From Cacajao melanocephalus (taxonomy: Eukaryota > Chordata > Mammalia > Primates > Pitheciidae), in the NCBI GenBank assembly GCA_963573385.1, contig CAUYLG010041463.1:18244-82243 (forward strand): a stretch of 64,000 bases of DNA, read 5' to 3'. Below the pieces are notes generated by a model that worked only from the letters and a program-made list of their open reading frames with translations, made no database searches and was not told the origin of the DNA. Positions 21,468 through 32,840 of this stretch are shown here, one piece after another (within the stretch, counting starts at the first letter, position 1; the number at the start of each line of letters is the position of its first letter). A program made the translations under genes and the position numbers.

Positions 21468-21838
21468 GTATCTTAGTCTGTTTGGGCTGCTATAACAAAA
21501 TATGGCAAACTGGATGGCTTATAAGCAATAGAAGTTTATTTCTCATCATTCTGGATGCTGGGAAGTCCAAGGTCAAGCAACTGGCAGATTTGGTGTCTGC
21601 TGAGGGCCTGCTTTTGGCTGATTTATAGATGATACCTTCTCACTGTGCCCTCACATGGTAGATATGGCGAGCTAGCTCTCTGGAGTCTCCTTTATATGGG
21701 CACTCATCTCAATCATGAGGGCTCCACCCTTATACCCCAATCATCCCCCAAAGGCCCCACCTCCTAACACCATCACCTTGGAGGCTTGGTTCAATGTATG
21801 TATTTTGGAAGGGCACACGTATTCAGACCAGAGCCCCT
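21468..21838 (-). mobile_element. MaLR LTR (MLT1/MST type), antisense
   Basis: Reverse complement of a MaLR LTR: 'tcttagtctgtttgggctgc', 'aagtttatttctcatcattc', 'aatcatgagggctccaccct' and 'ccccacctcctaacaccatc' in that order. Confidence 0.85.
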
Positions 21839-21849
21839 GATATGATCAG

Positions 21850-22372
21850 GAGAGTTCATCCATCAAAATTCCAGTATACAAATGCAGAAGAATATACATT
21901 GCAACACTTTTTAACAGTGGAAAACTGGAAAGAATCTAAATGCCCATCAAGAAGAGAATAGATGGATCAATTTCAGTCTATTCTTAAAGGAGAGTACCAT
22001 GCAGCAGTGAAAATCAATGAGCTAGAACTCCATGTGTCATCACAGATAAATCTCAAATACTATAGTGTTGAGTGGGGAGAAAAGCGAGTTGCCATCGGAT
22101 GCATATAGAATTTTACTATTTAATAACATTCAAAACCTGAAAAGCAATTCAGCATATTTTATGCATACATATAGTAAAATTATAGAAACATGATGGCATG
22201 ACGAACACTCAATTCAGAGGAGAAGTTACCACAGCTGGGGAAGAAAGTGGTTTGGGAGGGTTTGCAAAGAGCTTTAAGTGTGTTTCTCATGTTCTGTTTC
22301 ATAGAAGTTTGTTATATTATTCTTTGCACTTTTTTGTATGGCTGAAATATTTAATTAAATAAAAAAGAATGA
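21850..22372 (+). mobile_element. L1M 3' end
   Basis: Old L1 3' region: 'gcaacactttttaacagtgg', 'aatgcccatcaagaagagaa', 'accatgcagcagtgaaaatc', ending with 'ttaattaaataaaaaag'. No ORF survives. Confidence 0.8.
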
Positions 22373-22377
22373 GGCCA

Positions 22378-22612
22378 CTGCTAAGAGTCAAGGCCAGAGT
22401 GGAGCTGGCCTCATTTCTACCCCTATTCTGAAGTTTGTTGTCTGTGTGCCTTGAGCATGGGATTTAACCTCTCTAAGCTTCAGTTTCCTAAACGTTACAA
22501 TTCTTCCAACGTGATTTCCTTGAAGAATTAAATGAGATAATCTGTGGAAATTGTTTAAAGCAATATAAACACTCAACAGATAACTATTGTCATCATTATT
22601 AATCATCAACAG
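22378..22612 (+). repeat. MIR SINE
   Basis: 'tctgtgtgccttgagcatgg', 'taacctctctaagcttcagt' and 'gaattaaatgagataatctg', with a 3' 'attgtcatcattattaat'. Confidence 0.85.
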
Positions 22613-22639
22613 CAAGTCAATTTCAAATTATGTGAGAAC

Positions 22640-22745
22640 TGGAAACACCTCAGAAGATCATCTGTTGCTAACCTTTCTTTACAGGGGAAATCCCTGAGAC
22701 TAACAAGATTTAACTGTCCAAGGTCATGTGAAATTCTCCATGTGC
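22640..22745 (-). repeat. MIR-like fragment, antisense
   Basis: 'tttctttacaggggaaatcc' and 'taactgtccaaggtcatgtg' resemble the antisense MIR core; low similarity. Confidence 0.45.
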
Positions 22746-23040
22746 AAGGAGGGTCCTCCTGGGTGAGATACTGTATGAGACTTCCACTTTAATGTGCTTC
22801 TCACAAAATCTACAGAAACCTTTACTTCATTCCAGGGGACCAATGACAGTCAGACAGCAGACCTGCGAAAGTTAGGCCACAGAGGCGGGGGGATAAGCGT
22901 AACTTCAGGAGTCCTAACATGGTGTCACCCCTTTTCCTAATCCAAAACGTATTTATATGATTTTGAAAGAGATTAAGAGTGATAATGTTATAAGGCCATC
23001 CTTTTCTAATTGAAATTTTAAATAATAAAAAAATTTGACT
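22746..23040. other. Single-copy stretch
   Basis: Nothing recognised; becomes A-rich before the Alu. Confidence 0.4.
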
Positions 23041-23265
23041 CACCCTGGGCAACAAAGTGAGATACTGTCTCTCTCAAAAAAAAAAAAAATACAAAAATTA
23101 GCTGGGCATAGTGGGGCATGCCTGTGGTCCCAGCTACTCAGGAGACTGAGGTAAGATCACTTGAACCTAGGAGGTTAAGGCTCCAGTAGCCAAGGTCATG
23201 CCACTGCACGCCAGCTTAGGCAATACAGCCAGACCCCTTCTCTAAAAAGATTTTAAAAATTTGAT
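23041..23265 (+). mobile_element. Alu, 5'-truncated
   Basis: Starts inside the left monomer at 'ccctgggcaacaaagtgaga', followed by the middle A-run and the right monomer ('tgcctgtggtcccagctact', 'atgccactgcacgccagctt'). Old and diverged. Confidence 0.88.
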
Positions 23266-23267
23266 AC

Positions 23268-23850
23268 TTAACACAAATGGGAATATGTTTTCACAAAAAT
23301 ACACATCCTAGAATGCACTATTTATAACAGCTGCAAACTAGAGCCAAATGTCTGTCAGTGGAAGACTGAGTAAATAGTGCTGAATTCATTCATGCTCGAT
23401 CTATTCAGCATCCAAAGCAGGCATCGAGGTGGAATTAGAAGTGCACAACATGTACTGGAGGAAACTTCCACTGGAATAGAGTATCCCATGGAATACTATA
23501 CAGCAGCAAAAATGAATGAAGGATGGCTACCATACAACCACATGGATGAATGTCACAAACAGAATGTTAAACAAAGGAAGCTAGACCTGGGGGAGCACAC
23601 GTGGTCTGCTGCCATTTATGTAAGTTCAGAAATTGCAAAACTAACCAAGCTTCTAGAATAGTGGTTATACTTGGGTGGGGGGTTGTTACTGGAAAGAGGA
23701 TAGTAGGGCAGGGAGGATTTCTGGGGCTGGTTACATGAATGTGTTCTTTGTGAAAATGCATCAAGCTGTACCCCTATTTGTACACTTGTGTACATATGTT
23801 AGACTTCAGTTAAAAGTGCTTTTTAAATGTAAAAATTTGCAAATTTCAGT
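23268..23850 (+). mobile_element. L1M 3' end with internal foreign segment
   Basis: L1 3' sequence: 'gcactatttataacagctgc', 'ggaatactatacagcagcaa', 'ggttacatgaatgtgttctt' and 'acacttgtgtacatatgtta'. Between 23,391 and 23,475 the expected L1 sequence is replaced by an 85-bp segment also found at 24,693-24,776. Confidence 0.8.
23391..23475 (+). repeat. Dispersed direct duplication, copy in L1
   Basis: Roughly 85% identical by eye to 24,693-24,776, sharing 'ccaaagcaggcaycraggtg' and 'ggtggaattagaag'. Both junctions with the L1 carry a CATG word. It interrupts the L1 where its consensus reads 'tattcatacaatggaatac'. Confidence 0.75.
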
Positions 23851-25147
23851 ATTTTAACCTTTATCAGTTACTGATGCCTAAGCACCGTCCTGGATGGAGG
23901 CACATAATAAGGGCAGTAAATGTAGGACTCTAAATTAGCGTCCCCTCCTAAGCCTTGACCTTGAACATACTAGCCAGCACCAGCTTTCATTTCGGGCTCT
24001 CTGAAAAGAGGATTGTCTACGTAGAACCAGGCCAGGTGGAGACAAGAGCCATTACTCTGGACATGTGACCCAGAGGGACAGGCAAACCACCAAAATTATC
24101 TGATTTGGCAGATTCCCGGGCTCAAATGACCCAGATAATGGTCGAACTGCCATACTGACACCACACATTGCAGCCAAAATATCTGCGAGGTGGACCCTTT
24201 CACTGGGGCCATATTTGTGGGCAGAGAGAATAGATGCCTCCCTCGGGTCTGGTTTCTGCAAGAAGAGCCATGAGAGCTCTTTGAGAGACTGCAGAAGCCA
24301 CGGAAAAGTAAGGCAGCCTTGGACGCCCGAGGGGCTCCTGGTAGGCCTCCAGCTCCTGCCATCCTGCCCTGTGGCTCCTCCCCCACCCTGGCCAGGATGC
24401 ACAAGGCTCTGAGCCATTGAGCATGGATTATTTTATTTAATCCAACAGCCTAGGAGGGAGGTAATGGCATTATTTATTTATTTATTTTGCTGGGGAGGAA
24501 ACTGAGGCTCTAATGAGTCACCCAAGTGTGAACACCAGAAAAGAGTGAAATCATTCATTAAATCATTTTTTTAACTGATTCCCTCCTCAGCCACACCCTC
24601 TCCCACCCTTCCTTTCCTCAGGAGCACTGCTCCCCACGACTTGCCCCAGCTACTGAGGCATCAGGCCTCAGTGTGAACCTCAGTTCTGCAGGATGCTCAA
24701 TCCATTCAGTCCTCTCCAAAGCAGGCACCAAGGTGGAATTAGAAGCACAGATTTACTGGAGGAAACCTTCACTGGAGGTGGAGGTTAGAGAGAGAGGGAA
24801 CCAGACTGAGCAGAGTACCTTCGGGCTGTGATGCAGGTCTGACACCTGGGAAGGGAGTAGAGAAAAGAAGGAAGGCTATGCAGAAAGAGCCTCGGACTGC
24901 AGCACAGCCCTGAGAAAGTCTTGGCCAGCCCAGCAGGAGCCTGGAGAAGACTGCTCTTTGGTCGATTTGGATTCCCAGGTTAGGCAGAGATGGCCCAGTC
25001 TGCTTGTCTTCAGTGGACCATGGGTTCACTCTAAATGTTCTATAGAAGGCGAACATGAGAATTAGTTTATTCAGTTAATTGCTTATGGAGTGGGGAGCAG
25101 AGTGTCTCTTAAGAGCATCCATTATTATTGCATGGCTGTCTTCCCCT
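23851..25147. other. Mostly single-copy stretch
   Basis: No gene recognised. It contains a short TTTA run and an antisense MIR piece at 24,425-24,535 ('gaggaaactgaggctctaat'), and the second copy of the 85-bp duplication. Frames of 95-121 aa on the minus strand have no known domain. Confidence 0.4.
24693..24776 (+). repeat. Dispersed direct duplication, copy outside L1
   Basis: Partner of 23,391-23,475. Its flanks show no L1, so this is the likely donor. It could also be a piece of an interspersed repeat I do not recognise. Confidence 0.75.
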
Positions 25148-25240
25148 CTGGACTATAAACTCCTCAAGGGCAGGAATCATACTGTTCAGAGGGCAAGACT
25201 GGCAGAGTAGATGCTCCATGAATATGGACTGACAGACTCT
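25148..25240 (+). repeat. L2 LINE 3' end
   Basis: 'ctataaactcctcaagggca' and 'gtagatgctccatgaatatg'; short. Confidence 0.75.
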
Positions 25241-25285
25241 TCTGACCAGTTCCTCTGTGTCTGTTGATTGCCACACACTTCCTGA

Positions 25286-25825
<540 letters not shown>

Positions 25826-26034
25826 GACTTATCATAGGTAGATGGTCACTTTCAGTATTTTTAATGACTCCATAAACTATAAGGCCACAGTCTCTAAAAT
25901 GTGAATATTATCTTGAAGTATATTTTTATTTCCATGGACAAATCATATGCAGCATACATTGGCACATCTCTTGCGGAGAGGAACAGTACTGAGCAGAGAT
26001 TACCTGTTAGCATCATTTGTTATCTGTTCAGTTA
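25826..26034. other. Single-copy stretch
   Basis: Nothing recognised. Confidence 0.35.
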
Positions 26035-26140
26035 CCTGTTCAAGCCTGCCCTTGAATGCAGGATCCATATCTAATTTGTCTGTGTATCGCTAGCCTTAGC
26101 AATGGCCTTACACATTGTAGAGACTCAATACATGCAGGTT
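26035..26140 (+). repeat. L2 LINE 3' end
   Basis: 'gcccttgaatgcaggatcca', 'gtctgtgtatcgctagcctt' and 'gtagagactcaatacatg'. Confidence 0.72.
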
Positions 26141-26167
26141 CCTGAACTCCAGCTGGAGCCACAGCCA

Positions 26168-26330
26168 CATGCCACGTGCATTTGTTGATTTAATCCTTGC
26201 CACAGACCCCCAAGGCCAGTATGGTTTCCATCCTGCAAATTGAAAAACTGAGGCCCATGAGGTGAAGTGACTTCCCCAGACTCACAGAACTTGCAGGTTT
26301 CGGGCCTAGGTCATTCTGGCTCCACCCTGG
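26168..26330 (-). repeat. MIR SINE, antisense
   Basis: 'ttgaaaaactgaggcccatg', 'aggtgaagtgacttccccag' and 'tcacagaacttgcaggtttc'. Confidence 0.8.
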
Positions 26331-26684
26331 GGATCTTCCACTGGGACACCTGGCTATCAGGGCTGGTAAACGGGTCAATCCTGGATGCAGTCTGAAATGT
26401 AGCACGATGCCCTCATTCTCTCAGGAGACTTCAGTCCGGCCTCCAGAGAAATGATCTTGGAAAGCAGCCTCTTCTGGCACGTTCCAATTTAGACACAAAA
26501 GGCTCCTGGGAACTCTGAGAGCCATAGGCTCACAGGTTGGATGATTTTTACCTTGGAGTTTGCAGGCCTCAGCCTGACCTGGTTACAGAACTGCTGCAAG
26601 ATGCTTCAGTGTTGTGAATGTCATTTTTCCCCTAGGACTTCACTGTTCAAACCTTTTCCATGTGAACACACTTACGAGCCACAG
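26331..26684. other. Single-copy stretch
   Basis: Nothing recognised. Confidence 0.35.
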
Positions 26685-26905
26685 CCCATCAATAGCGGCA
26701 GCAACATTTAGTGAGCTCCTATTCTGCGTAGGTCCAGGGTCCACTGATCCGGAGCCCTTACATTCATTTTGGCCTTGCACTCTCACTACTGCCGTGAAAG
26801 GCAGGTATTCCCCAGATGAGAAGACGGAGGCTCAGGGAAAAGTTAGATCACCTGCCCAGTGTCAGTGCTGGGAAGTGGTGCAGCTGAGATCCAGACATAA
26901 CCCAG
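26685..26905 (-). repeat. MIR SINE, antisense
   Basis: 'acatttagtgagctcctatt', 'ccccagatgagaagacggag', 'gctcagggaaaagttagatc' and 'gtgcagctgagatccagaca'. Confidence 0.82.
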
Positions 26906-27029
26906 CCAAGGTCTGAGCAAGAGGCAGGGAGTCCACCCTCAGGCAGTCAGAATGGAGCTTGCTGTTCCGCCGCCCACCTCTGAAGCAGGAGCTTTTTAAA
27001 GACATATGGAGACGTCGTTGTCCTTGGCA

Positions 27030-27430
27030 CCCTGCCTCCTCTTACCATCTTGTCCATCCCCCAAACCCAGCCACAACAATCTTTTAGAACACACACAGCT
27101 CTGGCTACACCCCGCCTATGCTTAAGACCTCGAAGTGGCTTCCTAGCACACAGAGCTAAATGCCCAAACTCCTCCACTCAGTGTCCAAGGCCTTTTGACA
27201 TCTGGCTTCAGGTCCACTTCTGGCTGCATTTCCACAGCTCCCCTCCACCCTCCAGGGTGGATTCTTCATGCCTCCCCCCATGCCCTACTCCTTTACCGCC
27301 TCGCCTTTGAGTGGTTTTCTCTCTTTGGAACGCCCTTTTCTCCCTTCCATTTTTCCATCCAACAAACTCCTGCTCAGCCTTCTGTTTCACATGTTGCCTT
27401 CCTTTGGGATGCCTTAGTTTCTAGAACCCC
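27030..27430 (+). repeat. L2 LINE fragment
   Basis: 'cgaagtggcttcctagcaca', 'aaatgcccaaactcctccac', 'tccaaggccttttgacatct' and 'gtttcacatgttgccttcct' correspond to the L2 3' coding/UTR region in sense. Frames through it are not conserved. Confidence 0.75.
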
Positions 27431-28358
27431 AGGGCCTCACTAATATAGCAAGGTCAGGGAGAACAGACGAAAACTGGTGTAGCCAGTTGAATCTTACTAT
27501 CCTCATTATGCCTTTTGACATGATCAAAGAAGGCAGCTTTGTATCCATGGTCTAGCGCAAAGAAATAGATCACAAAAACCATTTTCATAAGCTGGACATC
27601 CTTCCTCTCCCAGCATGCATTTGTTGTTCTATTTGCCCAGCAGAGCATACCTCATCTTTGTAGGAACTCCTGCTCCCCACTTCAACACATGTGTCTGGAG
27701 GAAACCATCCCTGAATGTAGGTGTAGATGGGATGCCCTTGACCCTGGCTGAGCCAGTCTTAGAACGCCGTTGCCCTGGCCACAGTGATTGGTCCAGCAAT
27801 TGGCACATGACTCAAGCCCAGCCAATCAGAAACCTTCCCTGAGAATTGTTCTAATTGGTCTTGGTGGGTGTTTTGAGAGCTCCCAGCTCAATTGGGGTTT
27901 CAGTAGCAGAGCGGCTAGTGGCCCTGCACTCATGGGAAATAAAGGGGAGCTGTACATGGGTGTCTACAGAGTGCCTTTCATGAGATACATATTTTACCTG
28001 GCAGATGACCTAATGACTAGCTGTCTGACCTGCGACCAGGAGATCCCTCACATGGGAAACTTGTTTATATTGGCAGACACCCTGTGGCTCTCATCTGACC
28101 TGCAGCCAGTTTATCCTTTTCTGACCGTCACGTTGGCACTGGGATTCTGACCTTCTGTTTTACCTGGTGTCCCTGGGGCAAACCCAGCCTGGGGCAGGCC
28201 CTAGTTCTTCAAATGCAAGGTGCAAATTCAATACACCACCACAAGAGGAACCAAGTTCAAAATTTTCTACTAGCAGATCCAGGGCAAGGAAGGCATAATA
28301 AGCTGGGAGGACAGTCTTCTGTCCCCAGGTCATGCAAGGCAGAAATGAAGACTCAGGC
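27431..28358. other. Mostly unassigned stretch
   Basis: 27,690-27,960 looks like an old LTR-type repeat ('tgattggtccagcaattggc', 'cccagccaatcagaaacc'), related in feel to 42,995-43,300; family not named. The rest is single-copy. Confidence 0.35.
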
Positions 28359-28407
28359 AGAGAGAGAGAGGGAGAGAGAGTGAGAGAGAGAGAGAGAGAC
28401 AGAGAAG
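28359..28407 (+). repeat. (GA)n microsatellite
   Basis: About 49 bp of GA units broken by GGGA, TGA and ACA. The minus strand reads as a Ser-Leu repeat ORF, which is spurious. Confidence 0.92.
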
Positions 28408-29040
28408 CACGTGGTGTGCGGAACATACAAGGAAACACAGTGTGGGTCACTTTCAGTTTTCAAGTAAATGCCTGAAAGGCCCCTTTAAATGATTCAACAG
28501 GAAAGTGAGGAGCGCAGTTGCTAGGCAGGGCAGAGTCCTCAAATTCTTATCTTCAGCCACTGGCTCGAGCCATCTGGGTGTGGTGTGGAACAGGAAACTA
28601 TGTCAGGAGTCACTGAGCCCTGCTTCTTCTTTGAGAAAGTTAAACTTGTGTTCAAAGCAGTTGCTGAGGCAACATAAATTTGTCAGAATTCACTACAATG
28701 GAAAACAGCTCTATTTGATGTGGTCATGAGGCTCTGAGCTTGGAGGTGCAGAGCTACCTGTGATGTTAGTTTGTGCCCAGTGGGGACAACTATCCTGAAA
28801 GAATGAATGCAGACAAAAGGGGAGAGAAAGAATATATTGATGCATTAGTTCCTGGATCTCACCTTCCCACACCAAGACTAGCTACACACTTGATCTTTCT
28901 GCAATTTGGGTCAAAAGAGCCAATTGGTAGGCCTTTGGTAGGGTCAAGTTTAAGGTGGGTTTCGGTGTGACTTACAATCTATAGGGTTCTGACATGTGAA
29001 TGGTTTAGAACTCCTTCTCCAGTTTTATTATGCCATAATG
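28408..29040. other. Single-copy stretch
   Basis: No repeat or gene recognised. Confidence 0.4.
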
Positions 29041-29150
29041 TCATCAATAAATATTTATTAAGAACCCAATGTGGACCAGGCACTCTGCTAAGTGATGGGA
29101 CACAACAGTGAGCTAAAGATATGGTCCCTGTCACACAGAACTGACAGGCT
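29041..29150 (-). repeat. L2 LINE 3' end, antisense
   Basis: 'tcaataaatatttattaaga', 'ggaccaggcactctgctaag' and 'gatatggtccctgtcacac' are the reverse complement of the L2 3' end. Confidence 0.7.
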
Positions 29151-29706
29151 GGGGCTGCACAGTCCAATGCAATAGCCACTAGCCACTGTGGCTACTTAAA
29201 TCTGAAATAATTAAAATTAAGTTAAATTAAAAATTCAGAGCAAGAAAACAAATAACCTGATTAAAAAACAGGCAAAGGATCTGAATAGGCATTGCTCAAA
29301 AGAAGACACACAAGTGGTCAACACGTCTGTGAAAATGTGCTCAACATCACTAATCATCAGGGAAATGCAAATCAAAATCCCAAGGAGCTATCACCTCATA
29401 CCCTTTAGGGTGACTATGATAAAAAAGATGAGAGCTAACACGGGTTGGCAAGGGTGTGGAGAAAGGCAACCCTTGTACATCGTTGGTGTGAATATAAATC
29501 AGTACAGCCATTATGGAAAACGGTATGCAGATTCCTAAAAAAATTTAAAGTAGAACTCCCATGCGATCCAGCAATCCCACTTCTGGATATCTATCCAAAG
29601 AAGATGAAGTCAGTAGGTTGAAGAGACATCTCCTCTCTCCTGTTCATTGCAGCACTATTCACAATAGCCAAGATATGGAATCAATCTAAATGTCCATTGA
29701 TAGATA

Positions 29707-29807
29707 TGCCATATGGTGTCCACTTCTTAATTCAGGATCCACTCCTCCAACCAGACACTTAGGTTCCTCCCCTGATTGCATGCTTGTTTCATCTGGGCAT
29801 GCTCAGA
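29707..29807 (-). repeat. Inverted copy of a piece of the nearby LTR
   Basis: Reverse complement of 30,266-30,362. The outer 29 bp (29,707-29,735) are identical and the rest about 80%. It sits inside the L1 and replaces about 30 bp of expected L1 sequence after 'ccattgatagata'. Its 460-bp neighbour is the LTR inserted in the same L1. Confidence 0.85.
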
Positions 29808-30172
29808 TGAACACACAGTGGAATATTATTCAGCTTGTAAAAAGATGGAAATCCCGTTGTTTGTGACAACACGGATGAACCTAGAGGACATTACGCTAAG
29901 TGAAACAAACCAGGCACAGAAAGAGAAATACTGCACCATCTCACTTATAAGTAGAATCTAAAATAAAAGTCAAACTCATAGAAGCAGAGAGTAGAAAGGT
30001 GGTTGCTAGAGGCTGAAGAGTGGGAGGGGAAATGGGAAGATGTTGGTCAAAAGGTACAAAGTTTCAGTTAAGTAAGATGAATAACTTTTGGAGATCTAAT
30101 ATATAACGTGACTATTGTTAATCTATTGTACACCTGAAATTTGCCAAGACAGTAGATCTTAAATATTCTTAT

Positions 30173-30611
30173 TGTAACTGCACCAGACTAATCTGGTTCA
30201 ACTTTTATGTAAGAAAGTTGTGAGTTTTCAGTTGCAATGGACTCCCTGGTTGAAGGTTACATAACCTGAGCATGGGATGAACCAAGCATGCAACCAAGGG
30301 TGGAACTTAAGTGCTTGGATGGAGGAGTGAATACTGAATTAAGAAGTGGACACCATATGGCAGGTCCAGGGTCCAATCAGATTGAGCCCTGGCCTCACCC
30401 CATGGTATGGTTCAGTCAGAGCATGTCTCCTGGTATCACCCCATGGCAAGATCTTTGACTATAAAGCCTGCCCCAACTCCCAGTTTGTGGAGACAGTTTT
30501 GAGTGTTTCCTTCTGTCTCCTTGTCAGTCAATTCACGGTAAACTTTTATCACTGCAAAAACCCAGTGTTTCTGTGTGTGACTTTGCGTGGACCCCGTTTG
30601 GTTGCATAACA
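30173..30611 (+). mobile_element. Solo LTR (ERV, class not certain)
   Basis: Inserted into the L1. It begins TGTAACTGC and ends near GCATAACA, the TG...CA layout of an LTR. It has an ACTATAAAGCC TATA box at 30,459 with CAGTTTGTGGAGACAG just downstream and a pyrimidine-rich U5-like end. A GT-AACTTTT-rich R/U5 part follows. No internal retroviral genes are present. Confidence 0.65.
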
Positions 30612-30790
30612 TCATCACAGAAAATTAAAAATAAGAAAGATTTGAGGCGATGGATATGTTAATTAGCTTGAATGTGGTCATCATTTCACAATGTGTATCA
30701 AACCATCATGTTGTACACCTTAAATATATACAATTTTTATTTGCCCATTATACCTCAGTAAAGCTGGGGAGAAAAGAACACATTAGTTAA

Positions 30791-31171
30791 AAAAAAAAAT
30801 CTGCCTGTCTTCTTTGTCCTCTTCTGATTCTTAACCTGCTTTTTCAAGGAGGAAATTTAGTTCATTGCTGAAAGCTACTTGAAAGTTGATGTTGAAGTCC
30901 TTATAGAACCCTAGAATATAGATGCATATACACATGTGTATACATATGTATGTAAAATATAAACGTGCATACACACACAAATATACACATATACATTTCA
31001 AACACACACACGTATTTCAAAGGTTTGGTAATCCACTGATGCCAATTGCTAAACATGAGATTTCACGAAATGTAATGTCATCATCAAACAGATGTTACAT
31101 ACTCCGGAAACTTCTTGCAAGAAGCTTGTCCTTTTAAGTATTTAAAAATAAAGCATTTCTCCAGGTAAAGT
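30791..31171. repeat. A-rich tail and CA/TA low-complexity DNA
   Basis: An A11 run (30,790-30,801), then an irregular CATA/CACA tract at 30,915-31,010 ('acacatgtgtatacatatgt'). The remainder is unassigned. Confidence 0.6.
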
Positions 31172-31302
31172 CAGTTTTTTACTCTCACCACATTTCAAGT
31201 ACTCAGTAGGAGCATGCGACTAGTGGCTACCACACCGTATAGCACAATTACAGAACACTGCTAGCAGAGCAGATCATTCTATCAGAGAGCCTGGTCTAGA
31301 GC

Positions 31303-31473
31303 TTCCCTAGCCAAAGTGTTATTCTAAGACTAGCAGCACTGGCTTCACCTGGGAGCTTGCTGGAAATACAGAATCTCAAGCTCCACCCCCAGACCTATAG
31401 AGCCAGAATCTGCATTTCAGCAAGATTCCCAGTGATTCATGTATACATTAAAGTTTGAGAGACCCCGTCCTGG
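31303..31473 (+). mobile_element. MER20 hAT MITE
   Basis: 'agcactggcttcacctggga', 'gaaatacagaatctcaagct', 'ccacccccagacctatagag' and 'gaatctgcatttcagcaaga' match MER20, ending 'aaagtttgagaga' as the degraded terminal repeat. Confidence 0.82.
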
Positions 31474-32020
31474 CAGCCACTCCTAGTTCAGCCACCTCTG
31501 CCTGACTGTCACAATCCACTTTCCTGTGTCCAGCAGAGATGGTTCCAGCCTCAAGAGAGACATACAGGAGTGTATGGCCATCAGCTTACCGACCTCTCCC
31601 CCAGCCACAAAATAAACTCCAAAGGTGTTTGTTCACAAGCAGAGGCTTCAAGGAACAGCCCCAATTTTCAGCCCAATAAATCCCCTCCCAAGGCATTTGC
31701 CAAGTCAGAATATAAGATTGGCATTAATAAGACCACCAGACTAGGTTGAGGTTTGGTGGCACTCCAACCCCGGGAATGACTTTTCAATGATTCATTTTTT
31801 TCAGGGTAAAACCACTGCAGACTGCTAAAGGGAGTGAGGGTTTGCATTGTGTTATATTTTTATTTTTGCAGAAAGAGAAAGAAGGCTTTCATTGTGGAGC
31901 AGAAGGGTCCTCCTTGCTTTCATGCTGTAAAGAATTTGCCCACTCCTGGGTGGGTTTCCAGGTTGCCAACCAACTCAGCCTGATTAAGAAGCCCAGCCTA
32001 ATGTACTCTGAAAAACCTTT

Positions 32021-32021
<1 letters not shown>
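31474..32021. other. Single-copy stretch
   Basis: No gene recognised. 31,680-31,800 is a low-CpG patch with 'ggcattaataagaccaccag' that may be conserved, not verifiable here. Confidence 0.4.

Positions 32022-32061
<40 letters not shown>
32022..32061 (+). repeat. (CA)n microsatellite
   Basis: TACACATAC followed by an uninterrupted (AC) run of about 16 units ending in ACCC. Long enough to be length-polymorphic. Confidence 0.97.
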
Positions 32062-32064
<3 letters not shown>

Positions 32065-32840
32065 GAACTAATAGGTGGCATCCAACCATAACCGAGAAAA
32101 AAGGCAACAAACTACCCACATTTAAATTGCAGATTGTGACCTTTATGCTTGAAATCGTTTCAAACACCCTGTTTATAGCTTTGGGGTTCTGGCACTCAAT
32201 AATCCTACAAATTATTTTCCTCCTTGTTTTAATGGTTATCATTATGCATCACATTTCCCCAATTTCTGGGCCTCACCCCTAGTTGGTTTCTCCAGGGAGA
32301 CTAGGTAATTTGAAAATGCCTGCAGCGTGACTTTTTTTGCTTTAATGTTGCCAGTTTATTCTGCTTAGCTGAACCAGATGCAGAAGCTGGTGAACAATGC
32401 TTGGCCCTGCCCACTCATGACACAGGGAGGGAAGTGCAAAAGAGGGAGGGGGTATGGAAGTGGGAGAGAAAAAGGCTTTTTCTCCAAGCTGTAAAGCTTC
32501 TTTGACCCAAAGGTCTTTAGTGTGTGGATCTAGGTTAGCATTCCCTGAAGTGTTGGGAAATTACAGGTGAATATGTCAGTAGGTGTTAACAAGGTAACTC
32601 TAGGTTAAACGGAAGTGAAAGGGTTCCTTAATGCACGACTTCTCAGGACCTTTAAATGCTAACATGTATGGAGAACTTTCTTTGGTGTGAAGGAGGGAGG
32701 CAGGTCTGTTGCGTCATTTCCCAAGTTTATTGAGTTAAGGTGCACCTATTTCTGAGTGATCTCACAAAACATGGCTTACAGCCCACTTGGGAGGCACTGC
32801 TTGTTCTGGATACAATGGTACCATTGCAGAAAGATGTGTT
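32062..32840. other. Single-copy stretch
   Basis: Nothing recognised as gene or repeat. Confidence 0.4.

Larger units (their letters stand above)
29238..30790 (+). mobile_element. L1 3' end, twice interrupted
   Basis: Sense L1: 'gggaaatgcaaatcaaaatc', 'cagcaatcccacttctggat', 'gtggaatattattcagcttg' and 'catcatgttgtacaccttaa', ending in 'acctcagtaaagctgggg'. L1 parts are 29,238-29,706, 29,808-30,172 and 30,612-30,790. The ORF2 C-terminal frame is broken by stops and both insertions. Confidence 0.85.
29155..31262 (+). mobile_element. MITE-like element split by an L1
   Basis: The left part (29,155-29,237: 'caatgcaatagccactagcc', 'aaattaagttaaattaaaaa') and the right part (31,172-31,262: 'ccacatttcaagtactcagt', 'cgactagtggctaccacacc') join as one DNA-transposon-like element with TGGCTAGTGGCTACC-type ends. 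About 1.9 kb lies in between. Family name uncertain; a relative is at 38,045-38,735. Confidence 0.65.
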
